Positions 19,593-27,937 of a stretch of DNA of 64,000 bases are shown here, piece by piece. The stretch comes from Paramagnetospirillum caucaseum. GTDB lineage: Bacteria; Pseudomonadota; Alphaproteobacteria; Rhodospirillales; Magnetospirillaceae. The number at the start of each line of letters is the position of its first letter. Within the stretch, counting starts at the first letter, position 1. Below the pieces are notes generated by a model. The model searched no databases. It had not been told where the DNA came from and worked only from the letters and a program-made list of their open reading frames with translations. Location: the NCBI RefSeq assembly GCF_000342045.1, contig NZ_AONQ01000005.1, forward strand, positions 1 through 64,000, written 5' to 3'. The position numbers and the translations under genes are program-made.

Positions 19593-20726
19593 TTAGTGAC
19601 CGGCCTTGGGGATCAGGGACTCGATCATCTCGGCGGTCCACGGAGCACCCTTGGCCAGGGCCTGACGCAGGGCCACGAAGTCGATCTCGCGGTCTTCCTT
19701 GGGGCCTTCGTTGAAGGCGCGGAAGCCGGTGCGGGCCTCGGTCATCATGTTGAGGCCCAGCCAGTCGCGGCTGTTCTCCTTGTTGGCGTTCCAGGCGTTC
19801 AGCTTGGGCTTCCGGAGCTCCTGGATGGTCTTGGTGAAGCAATCCGGGAAGGTGTGCAGGATCTTGGCGCAGATTTCCTCGACCTTGGCGTCGAGCAGCG
19901 ACAGATCGATGGTGCCCTTCTTCAGCAGTTCCTTGCCGGCGGCCAGCTCGGCGCCGGTCTTGGACTCGCCGTGGATGATGCGGCCGAACTCGTCGAGATA
20001 ACGGTCGGTGATCACCAGGGGGTTGGGGACGAACTTGCCGTCGACCTTCAGGGCGGGGACCAGATCCATGATGATGCCGGTGCGGTAGGCCTTGTGGGCC
20101 GACCAGGGCTCGCACAGCGAACCGGACACCATGGCCTGCTCGCAGCCGATCATCACCGGCAGGAAGTCGGTGGCGCCGCCGATGGGGGCCGAGCCGTGCT
20201 TGGGGCCGGCCTGACCGAACTTGGCCAGATCCTGGGCCACCGAGAAGTCGGCGGCCATGCCGATTTCCTGGCCGCCGCCGATGCGCATGCCGTTGACGCG
20301 GCAGATCACCGGCTTGTCGCAGCCCAGGATGGCCGAGACCATGTCGTTGAACAGCCGCATGTACTGGCGGTATTCCTGGGGATTGCCGGCGTAGTACTCG
20401 GCGTATTCCTTGGTGTTGCCGCCGGTGCAGAACGCCTTGTCGCCGGCGCCGGTGAACACCACCGACGACACGTCGCGGGCGTTGGAGGCGTCGCGGAACG
20501 CCATGATCACGCCCTTCACCATGTCGGTGGTGTAGGAGTTGTACTGCTTCTGGTTGTCCAGCGTGATCCAGGCGTTATACAGGCCCTCGGCCACGCTGCC
20601 GTCGGCACGCTTGGCCGGGCGCTTCTCGTACAGCACGCCGGGGACGACGGTGGTGGGGACCAGATTGTGATCGTTGAGGTGGGCGGGCGCCGTCCGGTCG
20701 ACGATGGCCGCGGTTTCCTTCTTCAT
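19593..20726 (-). CDS. oah: 6-oxocyclohex-1-ene-1-carbonyl-CoA hydrolase (ring-opening)
   Basis: The 377-residue crotonase-superfamily protein is longer than ordinary hydratases, as is typical of Oah. It has the oxyanion blocks VVFTGAGDKAFCTGGNTKEY and CRVNGMRIGGGQEIGMAADF. Oah adds water twice and cleaves the alicyclic ring of 6-oxocyclohex-1-ene-1-carbonyl-CoA to 3-hydroxypimelyl-CoA. It starts 30 bases after had and ends one base before dch, so the three lower-pathway genes and the bcr genes are one operon. Confidence 0.92.
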   Translation of the reverse strand: MKKETAAIVDRTAPAHLNDHNLVPTTVVPGVLYEKRPAKRADGSVAEGLYNAWITLDNQKQYNSYTTDMVKGVIMAFRDASNARDVSSVVFTGAGDKAFCTGGNTKEYAEYYAGNPQEYRQYMRLFNDMVSAILGCDKPVICRVNGMRIGGGQEIGMAADFSVAQDLAKFGQAGPKHGSAPIGGATDFLPVMIGCEQAMVSGSLCEPWSAHKAYRTGIIMDLVPALKVDGKFVPNPLVITDRYLDEFGRIIHGESKTGAELAAGKELLKKGTIDLSLLDAKVEEICAKILHTFPDCFTKTIQELRKPKLNAWNANKENSRDWLGLNMMTEARTGFRAFNEGPKEDREIDFVALRQALAKGAPWTAEMIESLIPKAGH

Positions 20727-20756
20727 GACCTAGGATCTCCCTCTCTCTTGAATTTC

Positions 20757-21833
20757 TTAGGCGTTGGGGCACAGAACGGCGCGGCGCGACAGCTTGTGGT
20801 CGTGCACGGCGGCGAAGGTGTCGTTGATGCTGTCGAGCGGGCGGCACTCGACGAAGTTCTTCACATTGATCTTACCCGACAGGACAAGATCCAGGGCGCC
20901 GGGATACAGGTCCGGCGGGCAGCCCCAGTTGCCCAGGGCGCGGGCGTGGAAGGCCATCAGGTTGGACAGGCGGAACTCCGCCTTGTTCATGGTGTAGCCC
21001 ACCACGCAGATGGTGCAGCCGTGGACCATCAGGTCGAAGGCGGTCTGCTGGCCCGGCACGCTGCCCGAGCATTCCATGATGATCCACTCGGTGGAGCGCA
21101 GGCCGTTGGCCTTGGCGAAGGCGCCGATCTCCTTCTTGAGATCGCGGGTGCTGGCGAAATCCTTCGGGTTGAGGCCCAGGGTGGCGCCGGCCGCCTTGAC
21201 CGCTTCCAGCTTGGCGGGATCGATGTCCAGCGCCACAACCTTGGCGCCCATGGCCGAGGCCACCTGGACGGAATAGCCGCCCACGCCGCCGCAGCCGATG
21301 ACGATCACCAGATCGCCGGCACCGATGCCGGCCTGCACGGCGGCCTGATAGGGGGTGGTCAGCGCATCGGCGACCACCGAGACCTCCGACAGGTTCAGAC
21401 CGGCGGCCTTCAGCTTGGCCTCGTCGACCTCGCACAGGCCGTTGGCGGGCACGGTGATGTGGGTGGCGAAGCCGCCCTGCAGGTCGTTGCCCGGCATCTT
21501 CTGCGAACGGCAGATGGTGCCCTTGCCGCGCTTGCACAGGTCGCACTCGCCGCAGGGGATCACCGCCGAGATGATCACGGCCTTGCCGATCCAGCCTTCG
21601 GCGCCGGCGCCGGCCTTGAGCACCCGGCCGCTGATCTCGTGACCCAGCGCCAGGGGCAGGGCGTGGTTGGTGCGCACGCCGTTGTAATAGTAATCCATGT
21701 CGGTGTGGCAGACGCCGCAGCCGGCGATCTCCACCAGCACCTCGCCGGCCTGCGGCGCGGCGAGATCCATCGGCTCCTTGACCATGGGCTGGCCGACACC
21801 GGTCATCATCCAACGATAGGCGGAAATACTCAT
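20757..21833 (-). CDS. had: 6-hydroxycyclohex-1-ene-1-carbonyl-CoA dehydrogenase
   Basis: The 358-residue zinc-dependent medium-chain alcohol dehydrogenase has catalytic zinc ligands in [15 protein letters not shown] and GHEIS, four structural-zinc cysteines in [15 protein letters not shown], and an NAD-binding glycine motif [13 protein letters not shown]. Had oxidises the hydroxyl group introduced by Dch. It is the first gene of the minus-strand benzoyl-CoA operon, so the promoter must lie in the divergent gap upstream. Confidence 0.92.
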   Translation of the reverse strand: MSISAYRWMMTGVGQPMVKEPMDLAAPQAGEVLVEIAGCGVCHTDMDYYYNGVRTNHALPLALGHEISGRVLKAGAGAEGWIGKAVIISAVIPCGECDLCKRGKGTICRSQKMPGNDLQGGFATHITVPANGLCEVDEAKLKAAGLNLSEVSVVADALTTPYQAAVQAGIGAGDLVIVIGCGGVGGYSVQVASAMGAKVVALDIDPAKLEAVKAAGATLGLNPKDFASTRDLKKEIGAFAKANGLRSTEWIIMECSGSVPGQQTAFDLMVHGCTICVVGYTMNKAEFRLSNLMAFHARALGNWGCPPDLYPGALDLVLSGKINVKNFVECRPLDSINDTFAAVHDHKLSRRAVLCPNA

Positions 21834-22153
21834 TCCGTTTCCCTCTCTCTTTTCCCGTTATCTCCGGCCCACCGCGTCGCCGCGTCATGGACCGCCCTTG
21901 TATTATTCCGTAAATGCGTACCACAATACCGAATTAGCCGTCAAGTGCAGCTTGTGGTCTTGTGGTCCGACCCAAATGGGTGGTATGCACCTAGTCTCAG
22001 CCGCTCGGGGGAAACGGACTGCCGGATTCTCTCAAGTGGTGAGTATACCCCCTTATGTCGAGCCGTCTAAAGGCTTGGGAGCGGGGGCGGCTTAATATCA
22101 CTGGCCAGGCCCATTGCGAAGGAATTCGGGGGCCTCATCTGGGGAAACAGAAT
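21834..22153. promoter_or_regulatory. Divergent control region of the benzoyl-CoA and kor operons
   Basis: This 320-base gap separates had (minus strand) and korA (plus strand) and must contain both promoters. Visible motifs are a tandem direct repeat TTGTGGTC TTGTGGTC (21952-21967), followed at once by the near-perfect palindrome ACCCAAATGGGT (21970-21981). An AT-richer patch at about 21895-21935 could hold promoter elements. These are good candidates for regulator binding sites, but no regulator gene is present in the window. No FNR-type TTGAT-N4-ATCAA site could be seen. Confidence 0.6.
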
Positions 22154-23890
22154 ATGACGACGAGTTCCGGATCTGGGTCTGTCTCGATCGCGATGTGCGG
22201 CAGTGGTGGCGCCGGCGTGATGACGGCCGCCAACATGTTCCTCGACGCCGCCGCCGAGGCTGGTTACTACGCGCTTTTCGGCCGCTCTTCCGGCCCGCAG
22301 ATCAGAGGTGGCGAGGCCGCCGCCCTGGTGCGCCTGGGCGTTGAGCCCGTCACGTCGGTCGACGACACCTTCGACATCATGCTGGCCATCGACTGGCAGG
22401 GCGTTCAGCGCTTCGCCGCCGAGCTGCCGCTTTCGGCCAACAGCATCGTGATCTGCGACCCCTCCGCCGGCGAGGTGCCGGAGGTCTACGTCAAGACCGG
22501 GGCCCGCATCGTGCACCTGCACATGAAGGATCTGGCCAAGGAGATTCCCGGCGGCCGTCCCAACATGGTCGCGCTGGGCGCCATCGCCGAGCTGATCGGC
22601 ATTCCGGTCGGCCCGCTGACCGAGGTTCTGGGCAAGTCGCTGAAGAAGAAGCGCGCCGACGCCTATGAGGCTTCGGTGGCCGGCGTCAAGGCCGGCGCCG
22701 CTGCCGCCGCCACCCTGGGCGGTTCCAAGCGCCTGGCCGCGGCCCAGGCCAAGGACGCCAAGCGCTGGACCGTCACCGGCAATTACGGCGCCGGCCTGGG
22801 CGCCATCCGCGGCGGCGTGCGCTTCTGCGCCGCCTATCCCATCACCCCGGCCACCGAGGTGCTGGAATACCTGTCCTCCGCCCTGCCCAAGGTGGGCGGC
22901 GTGTTCGTGCAGGCCGAGGACGAGCTGGCCTCCATCAACATGTGCCTGGGCGCCTCCTACGGCGGCGAGGCTTCCATCACCGCCACCGCCGGTCCCGGCC
23001 TGTCGCTGATGACCGAGGGCCTGGGCCTGGCCGTCGCCTCCGAGACCCCCGTGGTGGTGGTCGACGTGCAGCGCGTCGGTCCCTCGACCGGCATCGCCAC
23101 CAAGTGCGAGCAGTCGGACCTCAACATCGCGGTCTACGGCCTGCACGGCGACGCGCCGCATCTGGTGGTGGCCCCCAACTCGGTGGGCGACTGCATCTTC
23201 ACCACCCAGTGGGGCGTCTATCTGGCGGAAAGCCTGCAGACCGCCTGTCTGGTGATGAGCGATCAGGCCCTGGGCCAGAGCCGCGCCATCATCGACGCCC
23301 CCGCCGACGTGGCCTTCGTGGGCAAGCGCCTGCAGGCCGAGGCTCCGGCCGAGGGCGAGGTGTTCAAGCGCTACGCCAACACCGCGTCGGGCATTTCGCC
23401 CATGCCGGTGCCCGGCCAGGACGGTTGCCAGTATACCTCGGACGGCCTCGAGCATACCGAGACCGGCACGCCGTCGTCGCAGTCGTCGGACCACACCCTG
23501 CAGCTGGAAAAGCGCCAGCGCAAGCTGACCGGCTTCGAGTACGGCAACCATTGGGCCACCATCGAGGGTGAGGGCGACATCGCCGTCATCACCTGGGGCT
23601 CGTGCACCGGCGCCGCCCGCGAGGCCATCGAGCGGGCCCGCGCCGACGGCGTCAAGGCCAAGCTGATCTCGCTGCGCCTGATCTCCCCGATCCGTCCGCA
23701 GCACATGGCCGATGCCCTCAAGGGCGTGAAGAAGATCCTGGTGGTCGAGCAGAGCCATCTCGGCCAGTTCACCCGTTACCTGCGTGGCGAGTACGACCTG
23801 CCGGCCAAGCCCGAGGCCCTGAGCCGCCCCGGTCCGCTGCCCATGCGTCCCGGTGAAATCCACGCCCGCCTCCTGTCGATGGGGAAGTAA
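22154..23890 (+). CDS. korA: 2-oxoglutarate:ferredoxin oxidoreductase, fused gamma-alpha subunit
   Basis: The 578-residue protein fuses a gamma domain (about 1-190, AMCGSGGAGVMTAANMFLDA, GRSSGPQIRGGE) to the alpha (pyrimidine-binding) domain, with FCAAYPITPATEVLEYL and ASITATAGPGLSLMTEGLG. In the Thauera/Magnetospirillum pathway this enzyme oxidises 2-oxoglutarate and reduces the ferredoxin that feeds benzoyl-CoA reductase. The start at 22154 is preceded by GGGGAAAC; earlier in-frame starts lie in the control region. korB follows after three bases. Confidence 0.92.
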   Translation: MTTSSGSGSVSIAMCGSGGAGVMTAANMFLDAAAEAGYYALFGRSSGPQIRGGEAAALVRLGVEPVTSVDDTFDIMLAIDWQGVQRFAAELPLSANSIVICDPSAGEVPEVYVKTGARIVHLHMKDLAKEIPGGRPNMVALGAIAELIGIPVGPLTEVLGKSLKKKRADAYEASVAGVKAGAAAAATLGGSKRLAAAQAKDAKRWTVTGNYGAGLGAIRGGVRFCAAYPITPATEVLEYLSSALPKVGGVFVQAEDELASINMCLGASYGGEASITATAGPGLSLMTEGLGLAVASETPVVVVDVQRVGPSTGIATKCEQSDLNIAVYGLHGDAPHLVVAPNSVGDCIFTTQWGVYLAESLQTACLVMSDQALGQSRAIIDAPADVAFVGKRLQAEAPAEGEVFKRYANTASGISPMPVPGQDGCQYTSDGLEHTETGTPSSQSSDHTLQLEKRQRKLTGFEYGNHWATIEGEGDIAVITWGSCTGAAREAIERARADGVKAKLISLRLISPIRPQHMADALKGVKKILVVEQSHLGQFTRYLRGEYDLPAKPEALSRPGPLPMRPGEIHARLLSMGK

Positions 23891-23893
23891 GTC

Positions 23894-24733
23894 ATGTCCA
23901 GCTGCGATTCTACCGCTACCTACTCCGCCAAGGACTTCAAGTCCGAGGTCAAGCCGGTCTGGTGTCCGGGCTGCGGCGACTATGCCGTGCTGTCCTCCAT
24001 CACCAAGGCGTTCGCCGACCTGGGCCTGAAGCCGCACGAGACCTCGGTGGTCTCGGGCATCGGCTGCTCGTCGCGCATTCCGGCCTACACCAACACCTAC
24101 GGCATCCACTCCATCCACGGTCGCGCTCTCGCGGTCGGCCAGGGCCTCAAGCTGGCCCGCCCCGACCTGACCGTGCTGGTGGCCGGCGGTGACGGCGACG
24201 GCTTCTCCATCGGCGGCAACCACTTCCTGCACGCCTGCCGCCGCAACGTCGACCTGACCTACATCGTCATGGACAACCGGGTGTACGGCATGACCAAGGG
24301 CCAGCCCTCGCCGACCACCGAGTCGGATTGGGACGCCTCGGCCATGGCGCCGCCCGGCGGCACCGGCATGACCCCGTTCCACCCGCTGGCCATCGCGCTG
24401 GCGGCGGGCGCCAACTTCATCGCGCGGGGTTTCTCGGGCGATCCGAACGGCACCGCCCAGATCATCGCCGAAGCCATCCGCCATCCCGGCTTCTCGTTCG
24501 TTGCGATCATGAGCCCCTGCATCACCTTCCGCGAAGAGCAGCGGGAGTGGAAGAACACCATGCGCAGCGTCAACATCGAGCCGACCACCGACCCGGCCCA
24601 GGCGGCGCGCCGCCTGATGACCGACGACGGCTTCAACTGCGGTGTGCTCTACCGCGGCAACCGTTCGTCCTACGGCAAGGAGAAGAAGGCCAGTGCGGCG
24701 GTTTCCGATCTCGATCGGGAATTCACTCTTTGA
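23894..24733 (+). CDS. korB: 2-oxoglutarate:ferredoxin oxidoreductase, beta subunit
   Basis: The 279-residue beta subunit carries the thiamine diphosphate site (GGDGDGFSIGGNHFLHACRR, then DNRVYGMTKGQ) and the N-terminal cysteine cluster region VWCPGCGDYAVL with GIGCSSRIPAY. Together with KorA it decarboxylates 2-oxoglutarate to succinyl-CoA and reduces low-potential ferredoxin. The gene overlaps the next one by four bases, so a three-gene operon is likely. Confidence 0.93.
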   Translation: MSSCDSTATYSAKDFKSEVKPVWCPGCGDYAVLSSITKAFADLGLKPHETSVVSGIGCSSRIPAYTNTYGIHSIHGRALAVGQGLKLARPDLTVLVAGGDGDGFSIGGNHFLHACRRNVDLTYIVMDNRVYGMTKGQPSPTTESDWDASAMAPPGGTGMTPFHPLAIALAAGANFIARGFSGDPNGTAQIIAEAIRHPGFSFVAIMSPCITFREEQREWKNTMRSVNIEPTTDPAQAARRLMTDDGFNCGVLYRGNRSSYGKEKKASAAVSDLDREFTL

Positions 24734-25248
24734 GCCGTGCCCCTGATTATGGGGCGGTGAAGACCTCCGCCGAGCTGCTCTCCGTCGCGCGCGCGATGGA
24801 AGAGCGCTCGGCGGAGCGCTACCGCGAACTGGCCGAGGCGTTCGAGGCGTCGTGCAACAACCCCGACACCGCCGAAGCCTTCGCGGAGCTGGCCGATATC
24901 GAGGAACGGCATGCCGCCGATTTCCCCGCCTCGGTCGGCCCTCGTCCGGAAACCGTGCCGTGGGGAGAAGACGATCCCGAGATCGCCGACCCCGACGCGG
25001 TCCACTACCTGATGTATCCCTGGCACGCCTTCGATCTGGCGTTGCGCCACGAGCACGAGACCCTGGCCCTGTTCTCCGCCCTGGCGGAGAAGTCTCCCCA
25101 CCCGGAGGTCAAGGCCGAGGCCGCCCGTCTGGTGGAGCGCGAAAAAGGCCACATCGTCACCATGCAAACCCGCCGTGACGAACTGCCGGTGCCCCCCGAC
25201 GACTGGGACGACGACGACGACGATCCCAACTGGGAAGCCGGGGACTGA
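24730..25248 (+). CDS. Ferritin-like (rubrerythrin-type) di-iron protein
   Basis: This 172-residue protein has two helix-pair motifs typical of ferritin-like di-iron proteins: ERSAERYRELAEAF with ADIEERHAADF, and a second pair RHEHETLALFSALAE with VEREKGHIVTM. The tail is Asp-rich. It lacks a rubredoxin domain, so it is rubrerythrin-like only in the four-helix part. It has no ATG at its beginning; a TTG at 24730, overlapping the korB stop, or a GTG at 24757 must be used. It may protect the oxygen-sensitive pathway from peroxide. That role is inferred from context. Confidence 0.75.
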   Translation: MSRAPDYGAVKTSAELLSVARAMEERSAERYRELAEAFEASCNNPDTAEAFAELADIEERHAADFPASVGPRPETVPWGEDDPEIADPDAVHYLMYPWHAFDLALRHEHETLALFSALAEKSPHPEVKAEAARLVEREKGHIVTMQTRRDELPVPPDDWDDDDDDPNWEAGD

Positions 25249-25265
25249 TGCAAGCCATACGGGAG

Positions 25266-25296
25266 CGTCCCGTCCGCAAGGACGGGACGTTTTCTT
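25266..25296 (+). terminator. Terminator of the kor operon
   Basis: A perfect 10-bp stem CGTCCCGTCC / GGACGGGACG with a GCAA tetraloop is followed by TTTTCTT. It sits 18 bases after the ferritin-like gene and is a textbook rho-independent terminator on the plus strand. Confidence 0.9.
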
Positions 25297-25410
25297 CCGC
25301 CCCGGTGGTGGGGGCGGACGCGTTCCGTCCTTCCGCCGTCATCCCCGGCAATGACGGTCAATGGAAATGTTTCCGCCTAAACCGGGCGGATTCTGGAACG
25401 GAAAATGATA

Positions 25411-25441
25411 CGCCGCCCCATCAGGACTGATGTGGGCGGCG
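25411..25441. terminator. Strong hairpin at the chromosome/prophage boundary
   Basis: CGCCGCCC pairs with GGGCGGCG, extended by CATCA/TGATG around a GGAC loop and followed on the plus side by AT-rich sequence. It may terminate the leftward late transcript of the prophage or back up the kor terminator. The direction cannot be decided from sequence. Confidence 0.55.
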
Positions 25442-25612
25442 TTAGATAATTGATTTTATTACGAATTCCGCGCCACGAATTTTTCGAGCCAGACCGTTGT
25501 TATCTTTATAGATCAATTGGCGTTAGCATTTTTGCCAACCAGGGACGCCTAGGAAACCTGCGGCTTTCTGGGGGCAGTGCTAACGCACTACCGCCTTGTC
25601 CTGGCTGCCGCG
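25442..25612. other. Probable left boundary of the prophage, no gene
   Basis: This short gap changes abruptly from GC-rich to AT-rich and back just before the leftmost phage gene (holin). It contains a perfect 9-bp inverted repeat GCGTTAGCA (25520-25528) / TGCTAACGC (25578-25586) with a 49-base spacer. The attachment core cannot be identified because the right end of the prophage is outside the window. I see no tRNA gene here. Confidence 0.45.
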
Positions 25613-25930
25613 TCACCCCGCGAACTCCAGCCCGAGCAGGCCGAGCAGCAGGCGCATGGGCGCCGAGATGTCCACCTCGGGCAGGGGCAGGCCGAAGGCC
25701 ACCGCGAAGGGGCGGATCACCACTCCGTAGATCACCGCGAAGGCCATGGCGTACATGACGATGGCGCGCGGCGTCCAGTAGTTGCGCGCCCGCTCGCCCT
25801 CGGCCGTCACGTCGGTCTGCTTGGCGGCGCGTTCGTGGGCTTGGTCGGCGGCCTTATTGCGGTCGGGGATCAGGCGGTCGGCCACCACCTTGCCGATGCC
25901 CAGCAGGCTGTCGATGATCGGGATACCCAT
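25613..25930 (-). CDS. Phage holin (3TM-type family)
   Basis: The 105-residue protein has a charged N-terminal half (DRNKAADQAHERAAKQ) followed by two hydrophobic segments (about 53-78 and 87-103). Size and layout match the holin family next to phage lysozymes in Mu- and lambda-like prophages. It should form membrane lesions that release the endolysin. It sits directly downstream of the lysozyme gene in the leftward late operon and is the last phage gene at this end. Confidence 0.75.
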   Translation of the reverse strand: MGIPIIDSLLGIGKVVADRLIPDRNKAADQAHERAAKQTDVTAEGERARNYWTPRAIVMYAMAFAVIYGVVIRPFAVAFGLPLPEVDISAPMRLLLGLLGLEFAG

Positions 25931-25934
25931 GTCA

Positions 25935-26366
25935 TCACCCCTTTCGGATCATGTCGGCGACCCGCGTGCTGCGGGCGCCCGGCCGGCCGTCCTCGATGCC
26001 GTCGGTCTGGTCGGCCCATTTGCTGGCCAGGGATTCGGCGGCCGCCGCGGCGTAGTCGCCGGCCTGCAGGGCGGCGAGCATCCGCCGAAAGCCCAGCAGC
26101 CTGGGCACCCCCATCATGGCCATGTTGATCAACGCCCGCTGCCGCGCGTCGGAGAGATTGCGCCACCAGGGGATGGCGCGGTCCAGCTCGGCCGAGAGGC
26201 CGGCGATATCCTCGTCCAGCATCTGCAGGGCCGTGGCCTCCGAGATGCCCCGGTCCTCGATGTTGCGGCCGATGCCGATGGTCAGCTTGCCGGCGGTGCA
26301 GCGATAGGGCTTGAGCCGCAGGCCTTCGTCGCGGACCAGCTCGGCCCGCAAGGTGGTGATGCTCAT
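25935..26366 (-). CDS. Phage lysozyme (endolysin, GH24 / T4-lysozyme family)
   Basis: The 143-residue protein matches the T4-lysozyme family. The catalytic glutamate is in LVRDEGLRLKPYRCTAGKLT, followed by IGIGRNIEDRGIS; a C-terminal helical part includes ARQRALINMAMMGVPRLLGF. The usual catalytic Asp20 position of T4 lysozyme is Cys here (Glu-Cys-Thr triad), a variant found in other phage enzymes. There is no signal-anchor sequence, so export should depend on the holin. The start at 26366 follows a good GGAG and overlaps the upstream stop (ATGA). Confidence 0.85.
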   Translation of the reverse strand: MSITTLRAELVRDEGLRLKPYRCTAGKLTIGIGRNIEDRGISEATALQMLDEDIAGLSAELDRAIPWWRNLSDARQRALINMAMMGVPRLLGFRRMLAALQAGDYAAAAAESLASKWADQTDGIEDGRPGARSTRVADMIRKG

Positions 26367-26710
26367 GCCGTCGTCTCCTTTTTCGGGGTGGTCTTTCGCC
26401 GGGGCCGCCGGGCGGCGGGGCACGGCACCCGGGCGGACAGGTCTTCCAACTGGCGATCCCGCTCCTCGAGCGCTTCGTCCACCCGGCGCATCTCGGCGGC
26501 GTGGACGGCGAGGGGCAGGTAGGTCTGGCTGATGTGGCTGCCCAGGCTTTCGATCCTGTCGTGGGTGCGGGCCGTGCGGCGCTCGCCCAGCTCGGCGGCC
26601 CGCTGGAACTCGCGCTTGATCGCGCCGTGCACCGCCCACAGGCCGGTGCAGATGACGCCGACCGCCCCGATCAGGGAGGCCAGCGCCGACCAGGTGATGG
26701 GGCCATCCAT
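26363..26710 (-). CDS. Membrane-anchored coiled-coil protein, lysis cassette
   Basis: The 115-residue protein has one N-terminal membrane segment (about 7-28) and a long helical part rich in Arg/Glu/Leu, ending in a basic tail (RRPRRKTTPKKE). Position upstream of the endolysin, with ATGA overlaps on both sides, and topology suggest an inner-membrane spanin-like or DUF2730-like lysis protein. No lipoprotein partner (o-spanin) is visible next to it, so the spanin role is only a suggestion. Confidence 0.6.
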   Translation of the reverse strand: MDGPITWSALASLIGAVGVICTGLWAVHGAIKREFQRAAELGERRTARTHDRIESLGSHISQTYLPLAVHAAEMRRVDEALEERDRQLEDLSARVPCPAARRPRRKTTPKKETTA

Positions 26711-27006
26711 CACGGCGCCACCAACTGCGCCCGCAGCGTGTCGGCCTGCGCCTTGAGGGCGGCCAGATACGTCACGTCGTCAGGGTCGGGGGTCTGGCCC
26801 GCCGCCTGGGTGTCGAGGATGGCGCGCAGGGGACGCACGCTTTTCGCGTCGATCTCGGCCAGTTGGGCGAGGATGGCGGCAAGAGCCTCGGCGGCGGCAA
26901 TCTCGGTTGCCCGCTGGGCGGCGGCGACGGCCAGGGCGTCGAATTCCGCGTCTTCCTCGGGGGTGGCGGGGCGGCTGACGCCGTTCTCGATGATTGTGCG
27001 GGTCAT
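26710..27006 (-). CDS. Small helical phage protein next to the tail fibre
   Basis: The 98-residue protein is Ala/Glu-rich and mostly helical, starting MTRTIIENGVSRPATPEEDA. Genes of this size and type between the tail fibre and lysis genes of related prophages are often tail-fibre assembly chaperones, but no specific family can be claimed. It is coupled by overlap to the lysis gene downstream and separated by three bases from the fibre gene upstream. Confidence 0.6.
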   Translation of the reverse strand: MTRTIIENGVSRPATPEEDAEFDALAVAAAQRATEIAAAEALAAILAQLAEIDAKSVRPLRAILDTQAAGQTPDPDDVTYLAALKAQADTLRAQLVAP

Positions 27007-27009
27007 GAC

Positions 27010-27936
27010 TTAGCTCCTCTTGCGGCGGAACAGGGTCGCCATGATGCCGGTGATAGTATTGCCGTTGCGGTTGATGATGCGCAGGCAGTCATTGGCCTCC
27101 GCCGTGTTGTAGTAACCAGCCGCGCTCGCTGGGGATGACCTTTGACAACCCTGTCCACAGACACCAGTTTTTACAGATGCATTTGCGGGATCAGTAACAA
27201 CTGCCACTGCGGTATTCCCGCCGCCGCCAGCATCCCACATCGAGCCGAATTCAATACAATCAGTAACCGATGCGGCAGTGCCAGAATAGTCTAGGTGGCT
27301 CTCAATGTACCCTGATGTTCTATATGTGCCCCCAACTCCAACTTGTAACATCAAGCCTGAATTCGCAAGTACCCCGCCGGAGGTCACGAGATTAACCCAT
27401 GACAGAATATAATCATAACCGGAGGCCAGCCCGGTAAATGTAATCGACGCCACGGCACTCGGTACTGTACTCGACACGTATTCGTATCCGCCTCCGGCTG
27501 CGGCCCATGCGCCGTCTCCGCGCAGGAAGGTGCCGCTATCGGCGGTGCCGCTGCCGAGACGGGCGGTGGGCACCGTCCCGCTGGCAAGGTTCGTCGCATT
27601 CAGGTTGGTGATCTGGGAACCGTTGGCGGCGGGGTATCCCGTGGCATCCATCGCCGGGACGTTGCCGTTGGCGGTGCCCGTATCGGCGCCCGCCGCAGAG
27701 CCCAGGCTGGGCCTGCCCGACAGATCGGCATAGGCGCCGCTGGCGGCCACGGCGGCCAGGCCCAGATTTCCCCGTGCCGCCGCCGGGCTGGCGAGGTCGG
27801 AGAGGTTGTTGGCTGCCACCAGATAGCCAGAGCCCGAGGCATCGGCCACCACGTCGCGCATGTCGTCGAGACCCTGCTTGGCCTCGGCATTGGTGCGGGC
27901 GGGATCGGTGAAATAACCGGAAGCGGGAAGCGCCAT
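27010..27936 (-). CDS. Tail fibre protein
   Basis: The 308-residue protein has a short N-terminal segment MALPASGYFTDPARTNAEAK, then Gly/Ala/Asn-rich fibre repeats such as NLSDLASPAAARGNLGLAAV and a segment with QITNLNATNLASGTVPTARL. These are typical of phage tail-fibre shafts. The C-terminal third (about 155-308) is beta-rich and encoded by visibly AT-richer DNA (about 27.02-27.48 kb), which suggests recombinational exchange of the receptor-binding tip. It probably mediates host recognition. It shows no similarity to the DGR template. Confidence 0.78.
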   Translation of the reverse strand: MALPASGYFTDPARTNAEAKQGLDDMRDVVADASGSGYLVAANNLSDLASPAAARGNLGLAAVAASGAYADLSGRPSLGSAAGADTGTANGNVPAMDATGYPAANGSQITNLNATNLASGTVPTARLGSGTADSGTFLRGDGAWAAAGGGYEYVSSTVPSAVASITFTGLASGYDYILSWVNLVTSGGVLANSGLMLQVGVGGTYRTSGYIESHLDYSGTAASVTDCIEFGSMWDAGGGGNTAVAVVTDPANASVKTGVCGQGCQRSSPASAAGYYNTAEANDCLRIINRNGNTITGIMATLFRRKRS

Positions 27937-27937
27937 G

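Noticed and set aside
22067-24484. An 805-residue minus-strand frame across korA and korB
   Set aside because: It is the antisense shadow of two clearly identified genes, with biased Gly/His/Arg composition and no domain.
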